NCBI GenBank assembly: GCA_965218865.1
Contig: CBDCME010000038.1
Location: 6,963-70,962, forward strand
Reading direction: 5' to 3'
Length of the DNA stretch: 64,000 nucleotides
Source: CBDCME01 sp965218865
GTDB lineage: Bacteria > Pseudomonadota > Alphaproteobacteria > JAAXGF01
The notes beneath the pieces were generated by a model that was not told the DNA's origin, ran no database searches, and saw only the letters and a list, made by a program, of their open reading frames with translations. Position 1 is the stretch's first letter. Each line of letters begins with the position of its first letter. Of the stretch, positions 59,118 through 64,000 are shown piece by piece. A program made the position numbers and the translations under genes.

Positions 59118-59793
59118 CGACCAATACGATGTGCAGGTACCGAGGTCCGTGGGCGCCGATCTGCATCGTCTGCTCGATGTCGGCGGTGCGCGACGGTCCG
59201 GTAATGAAATTCACGTTTCGGGGCATGCCTTTTCCTCGCGCCCTCAGCCGCGCCCAGGCCTCCTCGTAGGTTCCGACGATCCGCTTCGCCATCAGGATCA
59301 CGACGTGGGCCAGCGGCATAAAATTCAGCGTCGTCGGACTCGCGGGGCCGGACAACAACATCAGTGTACCGCTCTCGGCGATACCCGCAAAGGCGCCGGT
59401 AACGCTGAAGGCATCTTCGTCCTTGGCCTTGCCACGACGGAGATCGAGGCGTTTCACGTAATGCCAGGGGATTGCTTCGAGATCGGGATCGGGCGCCAAA
59501 ACGCCCCGATTCGGCAAATCGTGAGCGCTAAGGAATTCCGCCAACGTTCCCGGCGCCGCGGCAAGGCTCGCCACCGGGGTAACCGTGGCCGCCGCCTCCT
59601 TCGCCATGGCCACGAACAAGTCCCGCCTGCCCGATACATTCAGTTGACCCCGAGCGGGGACGACCGTCGCCACGGGTTCCAGCAAGCGGGACTCGATCAC
59701 CGCCCGCTGCTGCTTCGTCAAGGGGCCGCGGCCGAGCGCGCCACGGACGGCATCCAGGATCCGGCGGCGGGACTCCTCGTTACCTTCTTCCAT
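59104..59793 (-). CDS. lutC: LutC, lactate-utilisation LUD-domain protein
   Basis: ATG 59793 overlaps the lutB stop. The 229-residue product has the LUD domain (GIAESGTLMLLSGPASPTTL, NFMPLAHVVILMAKRIVGTY, TGPSRTADIEQTMQIGAHGP). LutC is part of the LutABC complex that oxidises L-lactate to pyruvate in the cytosol. A longer frame from 60000 is a shadow inside lutB. Confidence 0.92.
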   Translation of the reverse strand: MEEGNEESRRRILDAVRGALGRGPLTKQQRAVIESRLLEPVATVVPARGQLNVSGRRDLFVAMAKEAAATVTPVASLAAAPGTLAEFLSAHDLPNRGVLAPDPDLEAIPWHYVKRLDLRRGKAKDEDAFSVTGAFAGIAESGTLMLLSGPASPTTLNFMPLAHVVILMAKRIVGTYEEAWARLRARGKGMPRNVNFITGPSRTADIEQTMQIGAHGPRYLHIVLVDGRP

Positions 59794-61241
59794 CAGCCCC
59801 TCGTGGCACGCCCGCACCGCGCCCAAGCCCGGTGGAATGTGCCGCCCTCGGGCGCCGGCATGTCGCGCCCCTCGGTCCACGCGGTGGCAAGGGGAAGGCG
59901 TCGGAATGCTCCTCGTCGCCGTCCCGCGAAGGCCAGAACGCGGCTCGCCGCCCCGGTGATCGCCTGGTAAAGACGCGGCCGCGCCGCGAGCCAAGCCCAA
60001 GACGCGAGGAGGGTTCGTTGACGCGGTGGCGCAAGATGCCGCTCAAATCCCCGTTGACGCCAGGCGCGCAACATTTTCGGCAACGGAATACGCACCGGGC
60101 AGATGCTCTCGCAGCGGCCGCAAAACGTCGAAGCCTCGGGCAGGTCGTGGGCCGCCGCCAACCCAGCCAGGGCCGGGGTCAGCACAGCCCCCATCGGACC
60201 CGAATATACCGAACCGTAGGCGTGCCCTCCGATCGCCGCGTAAACCGGGCAATGCCCGAGGCAAGCCCCGCAACGGATGCAGCGCAGAATTTCCTGAAAT
60301 TCGGTGCCGAGCAAAGCGCTGCGGCCATTGTCGACAAGAACGACGTGAAAGGCCTCCGGACCGTCGAGATCGCCCGGCCGCCGGGGGCCGGTCGCGAGGG
60401 TCGTGTAGGCGGTGGCTTCCTGCCCCGTCGCCGAGCGAGTCAAAACCCGCAGGATCGTCGCCGCGTCCTCGAGTGTGGGCACCAGCTTCTCCAAACTGGC
60501 GAGGACGATGTGCATGGCGGGCAAGGTCTGGGTCAGATCACCGTTGCCCTCGTTCGTCACGATCACGGCGGAACCGGTTTCGGCGACGAGTAGATTGGCC
60601 CCGGTGATCCCGACCTCGGCGCTCATAAATCTCTGGCGCAATACCGCCCGCGCCTCGCGCACCATGGCTTGCGGGTCATCGTGAATTTTGGCGCCGCCCT
60701 CCCGCGCGTGGGCGGCGGCGAAAAGATCGGCCACCTGCTCGCGAGTCTTGTGGATCGCCGGGGCAATAATGTGACTCGGCGGCTCTCCCGCGAGTTGAAT
60801 GATGTATTCCCCAAGGTCCGTTTCCACGGGTATGATCCCGTTCGCCTCGAGATGGGGATTGAGGCTGATTTCCTCGACGATCATCGACTTCGCCTTGGTT
60901 ACGGTCCGGGCGTTGGCGGCGCGGCAGAGCCGCAGCACCGTCCGACGGGCCGATTCGGCGTCCGGGCACCAATGGACCTCGCCACCGGACTCGACCACCT
61001 TGGCCTCGAAGCGTTCGAGGTAGAAATCGAGGTGCGTCAGCACCTCGTCCTTGATGGCGCGGGCGGCGTCGCGCAAGGCGTCGAATTCCGGCATTCGGGC
61101 CACCGCCCGGCGGCGCTTCTCGACGAACCCTTCCTTGAGGCGGAAGAGCGCGGCTTGCAATTGCTCGTCGGCCAGGGCGCGGGCAACGCCCGCGTCGAAC
61201 GCCGCGTCGACCGGCAAATCCGCATACCCCTCTTCCCGCAT
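59793..61241 (-). CDS. lutB: LutB, iron-sulfur protein of lactate oxidation
   Basis: ATG 61241, 8 bp after the lutA stop, gives 482 residues. The LUD-type domain (TKAKSMIVEEISLNPHLEAN, VGITGANLLVAETGSAVIVT) is followed by two 4Fe-4S motifs (CIRCGACLGHCPVY and CGRCESICPVRIPLPKML) and a DUF3390-type C-terminus. It transfers electrons in the LutABC complex. The longer frame from 61496 overlaps lutA and is not favoured. Confidence 0.93.
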   Translation of the reverse strand: MREEGYADLPVDAAFDAGVARALADEQLQAALFRLKEGFVEKRRRAVARMPEFDALRDAARAIKDEVLTHLDFYLERFEAKVVESGGEVHWCPDAESARRTVLRLCRAANARTVTKAKSMIVEEISLNPHLEANGIIPVETDLGEYIIQLAGEPPSHIIAPAIHKTREQVADLFAAAHAREGGAKIHDDPQAMVREARAVLRQRFMSAEVGITGANLLVAETGSAVIVTNEGNGDLTQTLPAMHIVLASLEKLVPTLEDAATILRVLTRSATGQEATAYTTLATGPRRPGDLDGPEAFHVVLVDNGRSALLGTEFQEILRCIRCGACLGHCPVYAAIGGHAYGSVYSGPMGAVLTPALAGLAAAHDLPEASTFCGRCESICPVRIPLPKMLRAWRQRGFERHLAPPRQRTLLASWAWLAARPRLYQAITGAASRVLAFAGRRRGAFRRLPLATAWTEGRDMPAPEGGTFHRAWARCGRATRG

Positions 61242-61249
61242 CCGCTCGA

Positions 61250-62050
61250 TCAGTTCTTCGCCGGGGCGCCGATAGGCGGTGAACCGGTCATGCCGGCCAA
61301 GACCTCGGCGAAATGGCGCACCCGCACCTCGGCGCCCTGCCGCCTGAGCCGTCCGGCGATGTTGAGCAGGCAGCCGAGATCTCCGGCCAGTAGCGTATCG
61401 GCACCGGTGGCCATGATCGCGGCCGTCTTCACCGAAACCATGCGCAAGGAGATGTCCGGATACTTGACACAGAAAGTTCCGCCGAACCCGCAACACTCCT
61501 CCGCACCCGGCAATTCCATCAGCCGCAGGCCCCTGACGTTATTCAACAACGCGCGGGGTTGGCGCTGGACGCCGAGCTCGCGCAGACCGGAGCAGCCATC
61601 GTGATAGGTCGCGGTGCCATCGTAACCAGCCTCGACGGCACCAATTTCGAGGACGTCGGAGAGAAAGCTCGCAAGTTCGTGAACCCGCCCGGCGAGCGTC
61701 GCCGCTTTTTCACGCATCTCGGCGTCGTCCACGAACAACGCCGGATAATGCACCTTGAGCATGGCCGCGCAGGATCCCGACGGCACGACCACGTACTCCG
61801 CCCCCGCGAAGGCGGCGATGACCGCCCTGGCCAAGCGCCGGGCGGTGACTCGGTCACCGGCGTTGTAGGCGGGCTGACCACAACAGGTCGCGAGCGGCGC
61901 CGATACGGTGCAGCCCGCGTTCTCGAGCAACCGGACGGCTGCGAACCCGACGCTGGGGCGAAAAAGATCGACAAGACAGGTGGCAAACAGAACCACCCGC
62001 CGTCCGCCGGGGGGCGCATCTTCATTCGACGGGTTGGCGCTCGCCGCCAT
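61250..62050 (-). CDS. lutA: LutA, CCG-domain iron-sulfur protein
   Basis: ATG 62050 gives 266 residues with two CCG (cysteine-rich) domains: VVLFATCLVDLFRPSVGFAA with APLATCCGQPAYNAGD, and TYHDGCSGLRELGVQRQPRA with EECCGFGGTFCVKYPDIS. It is the first gene of lutABC, which substitutes for other L-lactate dehydrogenases. The upstream extension from 62188 looks non-coding. Confidence 0.92.
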   Translation of the reverse strand: MAASANPSNEDAPPGGRRVVLFATCLVDLFRPSVGFAAVRLLENAGCTVSAPLATCCGQPAYNAGDRVTARRLARAVIAAFAGAEYVVVPSGSCAAMLKVHYPALFVDDAEMREKAATLAGRVHELASFLSDVLEIGAVEAGYDGTATYHDGCSGLRELGVQRQPRALLNNVRGLRLMELPGAEECCGFGGTFCVKYPDISLRMVSVKTAAIMATGADTLLAGDLGCLLNIAGRLRRQGAEVRVRHFAEVLAGMTGSPPIGAPAKN

Positions 62051-62197
62051 GCCTTTTCGACCTCTTCGGATTGGCCTAAATTCGCGATCGCGGCACGGCC
62101 GTGGGACCGGTGCGAGCGCGTGGACTCGCCACCGGCACCCGATCCCCCCGACCACGGCGTTGCCAACGCCCGGCATACCATTGCCCAAAGCCTAGGT

Positions 62198-63388
62198 CTA
62201 GGCACCGACGTCACCGCCCGCAACGGCTTTCGGTAACAGGATCGCGTAGCGCCCCCGATGTTTCATCCGACCGGCTATCGACTCGGCCTCGGCGCCGTGC
62301 CCCCAAAAGACGTCGCCCCGAACCACTCCCTTGATGGCCCCGCCAGTATCCTGGGCGACCATGAGACGTTGCAAGCGGATGTCGGGGCGCTCCTTCTCCG
62401 CCACCGGCACCATGGCGTCGAGCCATACAGGAACCCCCAGCGGCACGAAGCGCGGATCGACGGCGAGACTCCGCCCGGCCGTAAGCACGGCGCCCTGGGC
62501 GCCGATCGGGCCGTCGCCCTCGATAACCCTGAAAAAGACGTACGAGGGATTACTCGCGAGCAACGCGGGAATCTCGTCGGGGTGGCGATCCATCCAAGCC
62601 CGGATCGCGGGCCAGTCCGCCTCCTCGGGCGACAAGGCACCGCGTTCGACGAGCTCTCGACCGATCGAGACATAGCGATGGCCGTTCGAGGCGGCGTAGC
62701 CGAGCCGCAGGACCGATCCGTCCTTAAGGAGCACCCGACCCGATCCCTGCACGTGCAACAAGAACGCGTCGATTGGATCGTCGACCCAGACGATTTCCGC
62801 CGACTGGCCGGTCAAGGCTCCGGCATCGATCGCGCCGCGGTCGGGATACGGCCGCAAGGACCCGTTGACGACCCGGCCGGCGGTCCGTTGGCCACGAAGA
62901 TCGGTGCGAAATTGCCCCAGGTCGAGCTTGACGAGATCGTCGGGTGGACCGTAGAGCGGCACCTTGAATTGCCGGTCGGCGCGGCGCGCGCCGCGCAAGA
63001 GAGGTTCGAAGTAGCCGGTAAACAGGCCCTTTTGACCCTGGCGGCCGTTCACCCAATAGGGGACGAACCAGGTAACGAAAAATTCACGCGCCGCGGCGTC
63101 GCTGTCGGTCGGGACTCTCTCCGCTGCGGCGCAGATAGGCCGCCACTCGGCCGCCGTCCCGGCCAATCCGTCGTCGCCGACCACGTGCGCGTCGGGAAGC
63201 CGGGTTAGGAGCGCACAGGATCGCCGTAGGGCGGCCAGCGCCGAGGCCTGCCGATCGGCCTGCCATCCGTCGAGATCGGCGAAGGTCGTACGGACAAACT
63301 CGGCCCGTTCCGGGCCCGTGGGTTCGGGGGCGCAGGCTGCGAGGACGAAAACGCCGAACCCCGCAATGGTTGCGAGAACACGGTGCAT
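62198..63388 (-). CDS. mltA: MltA, membrane-bound lytic murein transglycosylase A
   Basis: ATG 63388 gives a lipobox (GFGVFVLAACAPEP) and a 396-residue product. MltA and 3D domains: LFTGYFEPLLRGARRADRQF, VDDPIDAFLLHVQGSGRVLL, DPRFVPLGVPVWLDAMVPV and VAQDTGGAIKGVVRGDVFWG with the catalytic Asp. It cleaves the glycan strands of peptidoglycan at the outer membrane. Intact; it lies just after the tim44-like gene. Confidence 0.93.
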   Translation of the reverse strand: MHRVLATIAGFGVFVLAACAPEPTGPERAEFVRTTFADLDGWQADRQASALAALRRSCALLTRLPDAHVVGDDGLAGTAAEWRPICAAAERVPTDSDAAAREFFVTWFVPYWVNGRQGQKGLFTGYFEPLLRGARRADRQFKVPLYGPPDDLVKLDLGQFRTDLRGQRTAGRVVNGSLRPYPDRGAIDAGALTGQSAEIVWVDDPIDAFLLHVQGSGRVLLKDGSVLRLGYAASNGHRYVSIGRELVERGALSPEEADWPAIRAWMDRHPDEIPALLASNPSYVFFRVIEGDGPIGAQGAVLTAGRSLAVDPRFVPLGVPVWLDAMVPVAEKERPDIRLQRLMVAQDTGGAIKGVVRGDVFWGHGAEAESIAGRMKHRGRYAILLPKAVAGGDVGA

Positions 63389-63434
63389 CACGGGGTGCCG
63401 CGGATTGGCTGCTGAATTCGAGTCGGCGCCGGTC

Positions 63435-64000
63435 CTAGTCGTCGCCGCGCGTGGCCGCCAATTGCCAATTGGGATCGTGCGAGCGCGTGTCGCGACCAAA
63501 AGTCCACAGATCGATAATTTCGGTCGGTTCGCCGGGATCGCCTTCAACTATTCGGTCGGCCGAATCACGCTGTAGATTGATTTGATCACTGACGAAGCGG
63601 ACCGTGACCCGGGCCATGCCACCGCGAAGCCCAGCTTCGACGATTTCGCTTTCGCGCACCCCCACCAACGTTGTTTCGAGTTTTTCCCCGGCCGTTGTTC
63701 GTTCCTCGATGGCACCGGAGAATAGTTCGTAAACCGAATCGTTCAGCAACGGCCGCAATCGGGCATTATCCGCCGCCGCGAAGGCATCGACGATCATCTC
63801 GAAGGCGGCACGGGCGCCCTGGACGAATTCCACCCGATTGAAATTGGGATCTTGTTCCTTGATCCGTTTGAGGCCCCGCGCCAGCACGGGATCCTGGACG
63901 TCCGAAAAATCATCGTCATTGTGCGCCGCCACCTTCTCGCGCTCGGGCAGGCGAACGACGTTTTCCGACGTCTCGTCGGCACGCCGGGGCGACAGGGAAT
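63435..64000 (-). CDS. Tim44-like domain protein, 5' end outside the window
   Basis: The frame is open to the window edge (ADETSENVVRLPEREKVAAH, then QDPVLARGLKRIKEQDPNFN). It contains the Tim44-like domain (RVEFVQGARAAFEMIVDAFA, NDSVYELFSGAIEERTTAGE, GEPTEIIDLWTFGRDTRSHD, PNWQLAAT). In Alphaproteobacteria this protein has an N-terminal membrane helix, which would lie past 64000. The gene commonly precedes mltA, as here. Only the C-terminal part is seen. Confidence 0.88.
   Translation of the reverse strand, partial: SLSPRRADETSENVVRLPEREKVAAHNDDDFSDVQDPVLARGLKRIKEQDPNFNRVEFVQGARAAFEMIVDAFAAADNARLRPLLNDSVYELFSGAIEERTTAGEKLETTLVGVRESEIVEAGLRGGMARVTVRFVSDQINLQRDSADRIVEGDPGEPTEIIDLWTFGRDTRSHDPNWQLAATRGDD

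Overview
The window looks like a chromosome segment of an alphaproteobacterium, probably of the Rhodospirillales. The evidence is a dnaX-ybaB-recR block preceded by 4.5S RNA, a def-fmt-truA-recD2 block, an flgF-flgG-flgA-flgH cluster and a tim44-mltA-smr neighbourhood, all with GC-rich codon use. Two features dominate. Insertion sequences are abundant: three copies of an IS630-family element, four of an IS256-family element, two of an IS5-family element, a nested IS1595-family element, a second IS630 type, and IS110 and IS1380 remains. In addition, accessory genes are heavily broken while housekeeping genes are intact.

Layout. 1-4.1 kb is an island remnant: an IS1595 element with an IS630 inside it, a frameshifted DUF559-like gene and a decayed tyrosine-recombinase end beside the 3' end of a tRNA-Leu gene. 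4.2-17.6 kb is an IS graveyard with a truncated membrane protein, a VanZ-like pseudogene, a PilZ remnant, a POT transporter with an internal deletion, and a CHASE2 gene hit by a frameshift, an IS5 and an IS1380 fragment. 17.8-23 kb holds an HD hydrolase, a frameshifted oxyR and flgFGAH, of which only flgA is intact. 23.3-26 kb holds decayed IS630-type and IS110 transposases. 26.5-33.5 kb is intact housekeeping: ffs, dnaX, ybaB, recR, def, fmt, truA, recD2. 35.2-36.6 kb is a three-gene operon: RelE/Gp49-type toxin, XRE antitoxin and a DUF6941-like protein. 37.2-42.8 kb is intact trmJ, cimA, cysS and nadE. 43.1-56 kb is a PEP-CTERM region: two PEP-CTERM proteins and two PrsT-like TPR proteins, all four disrupted, plus a SleB-like hydrolase with a stop codon and an intact EF-hand protein. 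58.5-64 kb is intact smr, lutABC, mltA and a tim44 gene cut by the window edge.

The most informative signal is regulatory. Each PEP-CTERM gene has three copies, in the same orientation, of a 17-bp motif (best form TGTAAAATTTTCCGACA) upstream of a sigma-54-like -24/-12 element (TGGCATGATAATTGCT for the first, CGACATGAAATTTGCT for the second). This fits enhancer-dependent control, plausibly by the PrsK/PrsR type of system known for PEP-CTERM loci. Other notable points are a palindromic repeat in two copies whose 18-bp loop is inverted relative to its tail, and a DnaX that lacks most of the usual tau-specific region.

Because lesions avoid housekeeping genes, I read the window as an early stage of genome erosion with IS expansion (motility, peroxide sensing, PEP-CTERM export and surface functions being lost) rather than as random sequencing error. 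Single-base homopolymer changes are common enough that re-sequencing should be the first check.
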